Shown here one piece after another: positions 1 through 7,588 of a stretch of 64,000 bases of DNA. Source of the stretch: DATAUD01 sp036501665 (GTDB taxonomy: Bacteria > Verrucomicrobiota > Verrucomicrobiia > Limisphaerales > Palsa-1400). Both the position numbers and the translations under genes were made by a program. Location of the stretch: the NCBI GenBank assembly GCA_036501665.1, contig DASXZW010000097.1, forward strand, positions 62,001 through 126,000, written 5' to 3'. The first letter of the stretch is position 1; the number at the start of each line of letters is the position of its first letter. The notes under the pieces were generated by a model. The model searched no databases. It was not told where the DNA came from and saw only the letters and a program-made list of their open reading frames with translations.

Positions 1-245
1 GACGTTTAGAGCATTTTAAGTACGACTGTAGCCACAAATTTTGGTGCGGCAGGGGGGGAGCGCGACCGTCTCGGTCGCATCCGTCGGCGTCTCGCCGACG
101 GAACAATCCGACACTGCGGCAGCGTGTAAAATGTTCGACAAGAGCGTCTGGCGAGACGCCAGACGCGGCGGTCGAGACGACCGCGCTCCCCACAGATCGT
201 CCTAACCAGGCGGCTACAGCTTAAGTTAAACCGCTCTAAAGCGCT
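1..245. repeat. Four-hairpin palindromic element, copy 1
   Basis: Four perfect hairpins follow one another: 62-78 (7-bp stem, loop TCT), 80-102 (10-bp stem, loop TCT), 144-166 (10-bp stem, loop AGA) and 168-184 (7-bp stem, loop AGA). The core is bounded by GGGGAGCGCG at 55-64 and its exact complement at 182-191. Outside it, TGTAGCC (27-33) faces GGCTACA (212-218), and TTTAGAGC near position 5 faces GCTCTAAA at 233-240, so the element may reach both the window edge and the trmB stop codon. A second copy of the core is at 37765-37902. No coding capacity is seen. A MITE or REP-type element is the most likely class. Confidence 0.85.
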
Positions 246-853
246 GTCAATTGGTACGCGGCTCGATGGGTTTGAATATTTTGCTTTAGAAATCGCCGCT
301 CGAAGTCAGTCAGTACATTCGCGAGATCATCCGGCGTCGGTATCTCCTGAAAGAAAGGCGCAGCCGCAAAGACCGATTTCATTTGCTCAAAATAATCGGC
401 ATCATCCGTGCGCAAATAAATTTTTCCGCCGCTCGCAAGCGAACCCTTCAAAAGTTCCGGAAATTGTTTGCTGACAAGCCGATTTTTGCGGTGCTTCCGT
501 TTTGGCCATGGATCGGGAAAATAAAGATGCAGCGCCTCGATCGAGTTTGCGGGAATCAAATATTGCAGAAAATAGGACGCCTCGATGCGCGCCAAACGAA
601 TGTTCGCCAAACCCAGACGATTCGCCTTGCGGTCGGTTTTCCGCACACGACCAAGCAGCCGCTCGACTCCGATGAAATTGCGGTCGCGGTGCTCTCCCGC
701 GTATTGAATCAGAAACGAGCCGTCGCCGCTGCCCAACTCAACTTCCAAGGGCTGCAGCGCCGGAAAAAGCGCCGCGACATCCAGCCGATGGATTACCGAC
801 GGCAGCGTGATGGCGATGGAGGAATCGGCGTCCTGGATCGGCTTAGTTTTCAA
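236..853 (-). CDS. trmB: tRNA (guanine-N7-)-methyltransferase TrmB
   Basis: SAM-dependent methyltransferase expected to make m7G46 in tRNA variable loops in the cytoplasm. The SAM-binding motif ELGSGDG is at about residues 39-45, the family signature YFPDPWPKRKH at 111-121, and TDFERRF near 185; the 205-aa length is usual. The start codon read here is TTG and no nearby ATG exists in frame, so the exact start is uncertain; it overlaps the end of the DUF1080 gene by 11 bp, suggesting co-transcription from upstream. The stop codon lies in the outer arm of the palindromic element, which may have shaped the C-terminus. Confidence 0.93.
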   Translation of the reverse strand: MKTKPIQDADSSIAITLPSVIHRLDVAALFPALQPLEVELGSGDGSFLIQYAGEHRDRNFIGVERLLGRVRKTDRKANRLGLANIRLARIEASYFLQYLIPANSIEALHLYFPDPWPKRKHRKNRLVSKQFPELLKGSLASGGKIYLRTDDADYFEQMKSVFAAAPFFQEIPTPDDLANVLTDFERRFLKQNIQTHRAAYQLTAL

Positions 854-1481
854 TCAGCCGCAGTTTGAAATCCTTCAATGCCGAAGTGGTCTCGTACGTC
901 GCAATTCCGAACGGCTCGGAAAGATAAATTGCGCCGGGTCGGAGCGAGACTTTTTTCCCGACAATGGATTCGTCAATCAGCTTTTTGTCGTCCAGCGTCA
1001 CTAAAATCTTGTCAGGCGTCACCCGCAAAACAATGTGATACCAATGGTCTTTGTCAAAAGACATGCTTCGCGTGGTTTCATTTTCCGAAGCGTCCGCGTC
1101 GTCCAAACTGGAAAGTCCCACGATTCCTCCGCCCCATCCGCCGAGAATCAAACTGCACGCCGAATCCGCCACCGGGAATGTCAGTCCGCAAAAGAAGTCG
1201 CTGCCATCCACTTTCTTGGCGTAGAGGGAAATTTCGTATTTTGTCCGCGGCAACGGCCCATTGGTCCAAGTGATGCCGCTCATCTCCGCGCCCATCGCGA
1301 TCTTGAGTTGGCCGTCATCGACCGTCACTTCCCCGTGACCGGCAAAATCCGTGATTTTCCAATTGGTCAAAGTTTTTCCGTCAAACAAAGGAGTCCACTC
1401 CTTGGTCCATTGATTGGTTTGAGGTGCCGCGTAACCCGTCATCGCGACGGCAAATGCCAGAATAATGCAAAGACGTGTCAT
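843..1481 (-). CDS. Exported DUF1080 (3-keto-disaccharide hydrolase-like) protein
   Basis: 212 aa with a Sec signal peptide (hydrophobic residues 4-17, likely cleavage after YAA). The mature part begins with the signature WTPLFDGKTLTNWK and ends with short beta-strand motifs typical of the DUF1080 concanavalin-like jelly roll (PF06439), a family abundant in Verrucomicrobiota and Planctomycetota and annotated as 3-keto-disaccharide hydrolase. Substrate cannot be read from sequence. It follows the GH32 gene on the same strand, with a small hairpin between them, so a role in periplasmic sugar processing is inferred. Confidence 0.82.
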   Translation of the reverse strand: MTRLCIILAFAVAMTGYAAPQTNQWTKEWTPLFDGKTLTNWKITDFAGHGEVTVDDGQLKIAMGAEMSGITWTNGPLPRTKYEISLYAKKVDGSDFFCGLTFPVADSACSLILGGWGGGIVGLSSLDDADASENETTRSMSFDKDHWYHIVLRVTPDKILVTLDDKKLIDESIVGKKVSLRPGAIYLSEPFGIATYETTSALKDFKLRLIEN

Positions 1482-1527
1482 AATGGAAATAAGGTTAATC
1501 CAGTCCCTTGTGCCTGTAAATTCAGAA

Positions 1528-1546
1528 CGCTGGAATTAAGCCAGCG
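1528..1546. repeat. Intergenic hairpin between GH32 and DUF1080 genes
   Basis: CGCTGG (1528-1533) and CCAGCG (1541-1546) form a perfect 6-bp stem with loop AATTAAG in the 90-bp gap. There is no T-run after it, so it resembles a short repeat or mRNA-processing hairpin more than an intrinsic terminator. Confidence 0.4.
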
Positions 1547-1571
1547 CACGGCTTGTGCTTCCTGAAAGAAA

Positions 1572-3251
1572 TCACTTCCACGCCGATTCCAGTTCATGAA
1601 CTTCCAATTTGGAGAATTTTGCGCTGCCTTCCTCGACCACAACCCGGACTCCGAGATCATTGCCTTTCGGGATAAACGGCATCGGAACATACGTTAATCC
1701 GTTGCTTGCGAAAACTTCCATCTCGGCACGGTCGCAATAAATGCACACATCCACTTTCCCATTCTTCATCGGCGCAGGTGCGTGCTGGCCGTTCACAACT
1801 ATCTGCTGGTTTTTCGCGTCGTAAACAATTGTCGCCCCGCGCACGTTGAAGGCGACCGCGCTCGCGTCGTTCGGCTTGAATTCCGCGCGCACTTCCACGA
1901 GTCCTGAACGGACATTCCCCAGCGATTTTACCGCGTTGGGTCCAATCGTCACCGTCCCGAAATTTTGCGTATGCCGCCGAAGCGATTTCAACTCCTTCAC
2001 AGGAACGCGCGCCAATCGCGGCCCCTCTGGTGTTTGCTCGAGCTTCAATTCAAACGGAATGGACATTGATTGATTGAAGGGCATCCCTGGCGTCGGCGCT
2101 TGCATCCAGCCGATCTGAATTCGGCGTCCGTCGCGAGTGGGGATATCGCTGAACGTTTGCGCTGCGTAAAATCCCTTGCCGCGATGCCCCGGAAGCTTAT
2201 CTGTTTCCGGCGTGAAGCGGGAGCCGTCGAATCGTCCAACCATGTATTCGCTGCTGGCCCCCGTCAGCACCCATTTTTTATTGGCAACATCGCCATCCAC
2301 CGGCAGCTCAAAAAAATTCGGACACTCCGCGAACCCATCCGTGTGGCTCATGACCGTCCAATCCTTAAGGTTCGGCGAACTCAGAAATTGCACGGTGTTG
2401 ATGTGGTTGATTTCCGCGTAAAGAACCGCGACCCACTTCTTGGTTGGCTCATGCCAGAAAACTTGCGGGTCGCGATTGCCGCTGGAGATCTGGTTGAGGA
2501 CCGGGTTGCCGTCAAACTTTGTGTAATGTCGGCCATCCGTGCTGGAAGCAATGCACTGCACCGTCGGGTCTCCGGCAGCGGTGTAAATCAGCACCTGCGC
2601 GGGATGTCCGGGTCGTCCAAGGCCGCTCGTATTTTTCCAGTCAACAACAGCGCTCCCGCTGAACATCGGGCCAAACTTATCCGGCATCAGCACGTCCCCA
2701 AGTTCGCGCCAATGCACAATGTCCCTGCTCACCGCATGGCCCCAGTGCATGTTTCCCCAATCCCAGCCGTAGGGATTGTGCTGGTAAAACATGTGGTATT
2801 CGCCGTTGAAGTAAGTCATCCCGTTCGGGTCATTGTTCCAGCCGCGTCGAGAAGAAAAATGAAATTGCTCCCGCAATGGCTCGCGATAAAGGTCCTTCGC
2901 TCCCTTGATGGAATCGCTTTGTTCAATCGCATCCAGCGCAGTCGACCCTGCGGGAAGCGAGTCAACCGACAGCGTGACAGACTTGCAGCGCCACTGGCTT
3001 ACATCCACAAACGCCCACCAATCCGGCGGACCATCCGCCAATTCGATGTCGTTCTTCACCACCTCAACGCCATCCACGAACGTCGTGACCTTTCGTTTTG
3101 GCGCGCCGTTCTTGATCGGGATATTCAGGTAATGGCTTTCGATCTTAAAATCGCGCTTCGCTTCGCCGTGAGCCTGAATCGCGAAGAAAGCCGCCATGAG
3201 GATAGCAACCGCCCGGCGGCTCCGGTAATTTATTTGATAGAAGGAGATCAT
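1572..3251 (-). CDS. Exported GH32 family fructan/sucrose hydrolase
   Basis: Predicted beta-fructosidase (levanase/inulinase/invertase clan). I start it at the ATG at 3251 because this gives a good signal peptide (RRAVAILMAAFFAIQAHG); an in-frame ATG at 3353 would add 34 residues without one. The mature protein has an N-terminal beta-sandwich-like region of about 100 residues, then the GH32 five-blade propeller with the nucleophile motif WNNDPNG (about residues 138-144), the transition-state-stabiliser RDP (260-262) and the acid/base EC (309-310), then a C-terminal sandwich domain. All three catalytic residues are present. Levan, inulin and sucrose cannot be told apart from sequence. Confidence 0.92.
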   Translation of the reverse strand: MISFYQINYRSRRAVAILMAAFFAIQAHGEAKRDFKIESHYLNIPIKNGAPKRKVTTFVDGVEVVKNDIELADGPPDWWAFVDVSQWRCKSVTLSVDSLPAGSTALDAIEQSDSIKGAKDLYREPLREQFHFSSRRGWNNDPNGMTYFNGEYHMFYQHNPYGWDWGNMHWGHAVSRDIVHWRELGDVLMPDKFGPMFSGSAVVDWKNTSGLGRPGHPAQVLIYTAAGDPTVQCIASSTDGRHYTKFDGNPVLNQISSGNRDPQVFWHEPTKKWVAVLYAEINHINTVQFLSSPNLKDWTVMSHTDGFAECPNFFELPVDGDVANKKWVLTGASSEYMVGRFDGSRFTPETDKLPGHRGKGFYAAQTFSDIPTRDGRRIQIGWMQAPTPGMPFNQSMSIPFELKLEQTPEGPRLARVPVKELKSLRRHTQNFGTVTIGPNAVKSLGNVRSGLVEVRAEFKPNDASAVAFNVRGATIVYDAKNQQIVVNGQHAPAPMKNGKVDVCIYCDRAEMEVFASNGLTYVPMPFIPKGNDLGVRVVVEEGSAKFSKLEVHELESAWK

Positions 3252-3371
3252 TCTTGAAGTTTCGGCACGAATACTGACACCACAATAACCCCCGTCAAAG
3301 AGTAAAATCAATCGACGAACCAGCGGGAGTATATCACTTTTTGGCTGCTTCATCAGTTCTCTCTCTTCGGT

Positions 3372-3560
3372 CGGATACTGCGAAGCTTGCTTCGCTCAAT
3401 CCGATCTTCCTCAATCCATATTCAATGCCCCGGAGCTTGCTCCGGGGTTATTTACTTCAACGGCCTGAAAGGCCGTCTCATTACAGCCAGGGGCAGAGCG
3501 AAGCGCCGCCCCTGGATGCGCGATTGTATCACTCCAAAGCCCTGAAAGGGGCGCTTCAAA
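3372..3560. repeat. Cluster of REP-like hairpins
   Basis: Successive hairpins fill the gap between GH32 and the hydrolase: GCGAAGC-TT-GCTTCGC (3380-3395, flanked by CGGAT/ATCCG), CCCCGGAGC-TT-GCTCCGGGG (3428-3447), ACGGCCT-GAA-AGGCCGT (3460-3476), CCAGGGGC/GCCCCTGG (3487-3515) and CCCTGAAAGGGG (about 3540-3552). The CCTGAAAGG and CCAGGGGC..GCCCCTGG pattern resembles interspersed repeats common in Verrucomicrobiota and Planctomycetota. The remaining 3252-3371 and 3561-3773 hold no gene that I can support. Confidence 0.8.
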
Positions 3561-3773
3561 AAACGCTATGCACATTTTACGGCGAAACTAATTCGCCCTT
3601 TCACCTTTGGTCCCCAGGCGTCGCTCGCTGACTCACTTTGCCTTGGGCTGGATTTAATTGCCACTTTGGGGCGAGCCAAAAAGCAAAGATACGCCCCGTG
3701 CAACTCAAGTTTCATTGAAAAGCGCCATTCATCGGGTAGAATTGCCACTGGTGAAAAGCGTAGTTCGAGTCAA

Positions 3774-4727
3774 ATGAACCCCACCTTCTGCAAGCTGTGG
3801 GACAAAGCGGCGATTTCCTTCGCCGCCGCGCGCGCGCCAAGCCTGGATGGCCGCAACTCGAACCTCGAAAAAGCGCGAGAATTTCTCGAACGCCCGGATT
3901 TCATTTCCTCGGAAGTGGAAACACCGCGCATCGAATTTGGCCCGAAGCCTTACTTTTCGTTTCCCACACCACGGCGAACCGCTTTCCTAGAAAACAACGT
4001 CGTCCACGGGCGCTTATATAAATGCGAACGAAAATGGCAGGAGCGCCCCACCGTTATTCTTCTGCACGGTTGGAATGATGTGATTGATCATCATTGGCGC
4101 TTTCCGGCCATCGCCAGGGAAATCAATTACCAGGGATTCAACGCTGCGACGCTCGAAATGCCGTACCATTTCCAACGCCGCCCGCGTAACCTCGGCTCCT
4201 GGAGCAATTTCCTTTGCCCCGATATTTTGCGGACCACGATGGCTGTCGCTCAGGCCATCGCGGAAATTCAGGCTTTCTCCGAATGGCTGCGACAGGAAGG
4301 CTGCCCGGCGGTCGGGCTTTGGGGAGTTTCTCTCGGCGCGTGGCTGGCTGGACTCGGCGCGTGCCATGATCCCCGCTGGACTTGCACGGTGCTGGTGGTC
4401 CCTATTGCTCGATTGGACCTTGTGATCGAGAAAGTCGCATTTTGCCGCCACATTCACGCCATCCTGAAAGATCATTCATCGACCATCGAAAAGTTAAATC
4501 TGATCAATCATCGTCCGGTAATTTCGCCCTCCGATGTTCTGTTGGTCGAGGCCGAACACGACCAATTCATGCCGCGCGAAACCGTGGAGGAGCTTTGGCG
4601 CGCGTGGGATGAACCTGCCATCGTCCGCGTGCCCGAAGGCCATATCAGCGTTGTTCTCAGGCGCGGATTAAGCGGACAAATTATTCGCTGGATGAAGCCG
4701 CGTTTGCGCGAGCCGGTCGCGAAATAA
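3774..4727 (+). CDS. Alpha/beta hydrolase
   Basis: 317 aa from the ATG at 3774; a longer frame opens at 3666 but its extra residues look non-coding. The fold signature is complete: oxyanion motif LLHGWND, nucleophile elbow GVSLGAW, acidic residue in EAEHDQFMP and terminal histidine in PEGHISVV. No signal peptide is seen. The overall pattern (long N-terminal lead, HGW motif) recalls the ABHD18-like group, but the substrate is unknown. The 3' end overlaps the convergent DNA glycosylase gene by 47 bp. Confidence 0.8.
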   Translation: MNPTFCKLWDKAAISFAAARAPSLDGRNSNLEKAREFLERPDFISSEVETPRIEFGPKPYFSFPTPRRTAFLENNVVHGRLYKCERKWQERPTVILLHGWNDVIDHHWRFPAIAREINYQGFNAATLEMPYHFQRRPRNLGSWSNFLCPDILRTTMAVAQAIAEIQAFSEWLRQEGCPAVGLWGVSLGAWLAGLGACHDPRWTCTVLVVPIARLDLVIEKVAFCRHIHAILKDHSSTIEKLNLINHRPVISPSDVLLVEAEHDQFMPRETVEELWRAWDEPAIVRVPEGHISVVLRRGLSGQIIRWMKPRLREPVAK

Positions 4728-5313
4728 AAGGGCTTCCTCCGAGGAAAAATCGCAACGGCAGATGCGCCGCCTTCGTAATGCCGATTCGCTTGTCAATAAC
4801 AACTGGCCCGCGCTGTTCCCGGAACCTCGCGATTTGTGGATTCCTCGCGATGAACAACGGAGATTCCGCGTCGCACAAATCCGTTCCGTCCAATTTCCTG
4901 TCAATTGCAAGGGCAGCGCACAATTTCCCCGGACCATTGCTAAGCCTGATCGCCTTGTCAACAACCCGGCTTCTGCCCATCGTTTCAACGCCGAACTCCG
5001 CTTCAATCGCGCGTATCAGAATCGCTTCCGCGCAGCCGGCTCGATGGCACACGGCGTTGACGCAAAAATGGAATCCGTAAATAAGATAAACATAGGCGAA
5101 GCCCGGAGGACCGAACATCACCCGGTTCCGCGCGGTTTCTCCTCGATAAGCGTGTGACGCCGGATCATCGCCGCCAAGATAAGCTTCAACTTCAACAATC
5201 GGCCCTCCGCAGAATCCCTCAGGCAAGCGGCGAATCAACCAATGTCCAAGCAATCGCGGAGCCACCCGGCTCGCGGAGGGTTGAAAGAAGGACCGCCGCA
5301 ACGGCGTGAACAT
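4681..5313 (-). CDS. 3-methyladenine DNA glycosylase (AAG/MPG family)
   Basis: Base-excision repair enzyme removing alkylated purines. From the ATG at 5313 (210 aa) the protein has the family hallmarks: IVEVEAYLGGDDPASHAYRG containing the catalytic glutamate, the GPPGFAYVYLIYGFH segment, then NGPGKLCAALAI and the C-terminal PLRFFLGGSPFIS. An upstream extension to 5538 lies opposite the neighbouring oxidoreductase gene and is rejected. The last codons overlap the convergent hydrolase gene. The gene sits 16 bp after the oxidoreductase on the same strand, so co-transcription is likely. Confidence 0.92.
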   Translation of the reverse strand: MFTPLRRSFFQPSASRVAPRLLGHWLIRRLPEGFCGGPIVEVEAYLGGDDPASHAYRGETARNRVMFGPPGFAYVYLIYGFHFCVNAVCHRAGCAEAILIRAIEAEFGVETMGRSRVVDKAIRLSNGPGKLCAALAIDRKLDGTDLCDAESPLFIARNPQIARFREQRGPVVIDKRIGITKAAHLPLRFFLGGSPFISRPARANAASSSE

Positions 5314-5329
5314 CGGAACAGTTGTTGAC

Positions 5330-6676
5330 TCAGGCGAAATGGTAGTCAAACGGTTTGCGCATTTCCCGGGCAAGCCACTTGTTGTTCTCCTTCGCGTTGT
5401 CGCCAATAAATTTTTCATGGACCGGGTCCCACTCCAACTTCCGCCCGGTTCGCAACGCAATCGCTCCGAGATGGCAGATCGAGACGGACCGATGTCCGGT
5501 TTCGACATCCGCGGCGGGCAGTTCACGCGTTCGAACACATTCCAGAAAGTTTGGCATATGGTCGTTGCTGACTTTCAGCCGGATGCCTCCGGCGGGAAGC
5601 GGCGTGGAAAGCAGCGCGTCATCGCTCGCCGTGATTTCACTGCGGTTCACCCAAATCCAGCCGTTGGTTCCTTCGAACTTGATGCCGTTGCGCTGGCCGT
5701 TCTCGTTGACAACACCGCCAAAAATGGAATCGTCCTTGGTTGTCTTGATCGTCTGCCGGACGCCGTTGGCCCACGTCAAATTCACTTCGTAATCGCTGAA
5801 TGCCGTGTAGCCGCCAGGAATCGGTTCGTCCTGGTGAGTTCCCTCGATTGTGTCCGGCCCGTCGAGGCCGATTCCCCACCGCGCGATGTCGTTGTGGTGC
5901 GCGCCCCAGTCAGTCATTGTCCCGCCGCTGTAATCATACCAGAAGCGAAAATTTACATGACAGCGTTGCGGCACATAATCCACCGGCATCGTTTGTCCCT
6001 GCCAAAAATCCCAGTTCAAACCTTGCGGAACAGGCTTGGACGCGAACGGCCCGTCATGCAATCCCGCCGGGAGAAACACCGTGACTTGTTGAAGCTTGCC
6101 GATCCGACCGTTACGAACCAATTCACAAGCGACCCGAAACCGCTTGCTGCTCCGCTGCTGCGTGCCCGTCTGAAAAACAGTCTTGTTCTTGCGGACCGCG
6201 CTGACAATGTGATGCCCCTCGTCGATGGTCAGCGTCAGCGGCTTTTCGCCATAAGTATCCTTGCCCGCGTTTGCGGCGGCAATATTGACAAGCGTATGCC
6301 AGTGATCGGGCGTGCCGCAAATAATCGCGTTAATGTCGGACCGCTCCATGACCTTGCGAAAATCATTATACTTGTCGGCGTCTTTGCCATTTTTCGCAAA
6401 CTGATGCGCGGCATCCGCGGCGTGGTTGTCATCGACATCGCAAACCGCGACGATGTCGGCCCCCTTTTGCCGGGCGTAATTCGCGTCCCCGCGTCCCTGG
6501 CCTCCGCAGCCAACCAGCGCAATGGAAATGCGGTCATTCGGGCCAATTTTCGATTCCGGCGCAGCTTCGGCAAGATCGCGTTCGAGAAACCACGCGGGCA
6601 TGCCCGTCGCGGCGGCGGCGAGCGTACTGCGCTTGAGAAAAGAACGCCGCGAAATGAAAAATTTGTTTGTGATCAC
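5330..6676 (-). CDS. Tat-exported Gfo/Idh/MocA family oxidoreductase
   Basis: 448 aa, GTG start. A twin-arginine signal (SRRSFLKR at about residues 9-16, then an Ala-rich h-region) precedes a Rossmann domain with the nucleotide-binding loop ALVGCGGQGRG and the conserved EKPLTLT lysine motif. The C-terminal half matches the family alpha/beta substrate domain. Such proteins in Verrucomicrobiota act on sugars or inositols with a tightly bound NAD(P) folded before Tat export. The substrate is not predictable. Together with the GH32 and DUF1080 genes it gives this end of the window a carbohydrate-processing flavour. Confidence 0.9.
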   Translation of the reverse strand: MITNKFFISRRSFLKRSTLAAAATGMPAWFLERDLAEAAPESKIGPNDRISIALVGCGGQGRGDANYARQKGADIVAVCDVDDNHAADAAHQFAKNGKDADKYNDFRKVMERSDINAIICGTPDHWHTLVNIAAANAGKDTYGEKPLTLTIDEGHHIVSAVRKNKTVFQTGTQQRSSKRFRVACELVRNGRIGKLQQVTVFLPAGLHDGPFASKPVPQGLNWDFWQGQTMPVDYVPQRCHVNFRFWYDYSGGTMTDWGAHHNDIARWGIGLDGPDTIEGTHQDEPIPGGYTAFSDYEVNLTWANGVRQTIKTTKDDSIFGGVVNENGQRNGIKFEGTNGWIWVNRSEITASDDALLSTPLPAGGIRLKVSNDHMPNFLECVRTRELPAADVETGHRSVSICHLGAIALRTGRKLEWDPVHEKFIGDNAKENNKWLAREMRKPFDYHFA

Positions 6677-6754
6677 GGCGTCATTTTAATCCCCGCCCAG
6701 TTCGTGGCAAGAACCTTGTTCCAAACCTCCCGAAGGCAATCGACTTGAACAATT

Positions 6755-7489
6755 CTAATTGACGGTTTCCGCAATTTTGTAGCGAAACATCCGCTTCTTC
6801 ATCCAACGCACCGCCAGCAAATCGTAGAAGGACGCCCAAAGTCTATTTGAAATGCCGTAGTGTGTCACGCCCGCGCCTCTCGGATGATGCGAAATCGGAA
6901 CCTCCGTCACTGTAAAACCTTCCATCTTCACAAGCGTAGGCAGGAAGCGGTGCATTCCCTTGAAAAATTTGAGGTTCTCCACGCATTCCCTTTTGAACGC
7001 GCGAAAATTGCAGCCGGCGTCGGAAATTTCTTCGCCGGAGAGTTTGTTGCGCACCCAATTCGCGATCTTCGACGACGCAATGCGCACCCAGTTATCGCCT
7101 TTTTGCCGGGCCGCAATACGACTCCCGCAAACGCAATCAAAGTTCTCCAGAGCCTTAAGCAATTTTGGCGTGTCACGCGGATCATTTTGCATGTCCGCGT
7201 CCAATGTCACAATGCGCTCGCCGCGCGCCGCTGTGATGCCCGCCCACTGCGCGGCAGATTGACCGAAATTGCGCGCGAACCGTTGTGGCCGGATCCGTTG
7301 GTCCTTCGCCGCAATTTCCTTCAGCAAGTTCCACGAGCCGTCCGTGCTGGCGTCGTCAGTCACGATAATTTCGTAGGAAATTCCGAGCGGATCGAGCGTC
7401 TCCTGAAATGCCTTGAACAATGCAGGCAGATTCCCTTCCTCATTATGACAAGGAATGACCACGCTAAGCGAGAGAGCGCCTTTCGACAT
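6755..7489 (-). CDS. Family 2 glycosyltransferase (polyprenyl-phosphate glycosyltransferase type)
   Basis: 244 aa from the ATG at 7489; the frame stays open upstream to 8002 only because it lies opposite lpxC. GT-A motifs are clear: SVVIPCHNEEGNL, TDDASTDGSW (nucleotide binding), FARNFGQSAA and the metal-binding DADMQNDP. The pattern matches dolichol-phosphate mannose synthase-like enzymes that charge undecaprenyl phosphate with a sugar; no C-terminal membrane hairpin is present, so it is a soluble or peripheral form. It is divergent from lpxC with a 100-bp gap, where opposing promoters would lie. Confidence 0.88.
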   Translation of the reverse strand: MSKGALSLSVVIPCHNEEGNLPALFKAFQETLDPLGISYEIIVTDDASTDGSWNLLKEIAAKDQRIRPQRFARNFGQSAAQWAGITAARGERIVTLDADMQNDPRDTPKLLKALENFDCVCGSRIAARQKGDNWVRIASSKIANWVRNKLSGEEISDAGCNFRAFKRECVENLKFFKGMHRFLPTLVKMEGFTVTEVPISHHPRGAGVTHYGISNRLWASFYDLLAVRWMKKRMFRYKIAETVN

Positions 7490-7588
7490 TGTTGGCGCAG
7501 TGTAAAGAATCGCGCGATGTTGGCAAATCGCGAATGTTGCCGTGACCATGAGCTTGCCAAGTGCCGGAGCGGCGGGTTTAATTCCGCC

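Noticed and set aside
2070..3257. 395-codon plus-strand open frame opposite the GH32 gene
   Set aside because: Antisense to an intact enzyme with all catalytic motifs; its translation resembles no family.
5306..6748. 480-codon plus-strand open frame opposite the Gfo/Idh gene
   Set aside because: High-GC antisense shadow of a gene with a clear Tat signal and Rossmann motif.
6860..7588. Long N-terminal extension of the LpxC-FabZ frame
   Set aside because: This stretch lies opposite the glycosyltransferase gene and has no LpxC-like sequence before the GTG at 7589.
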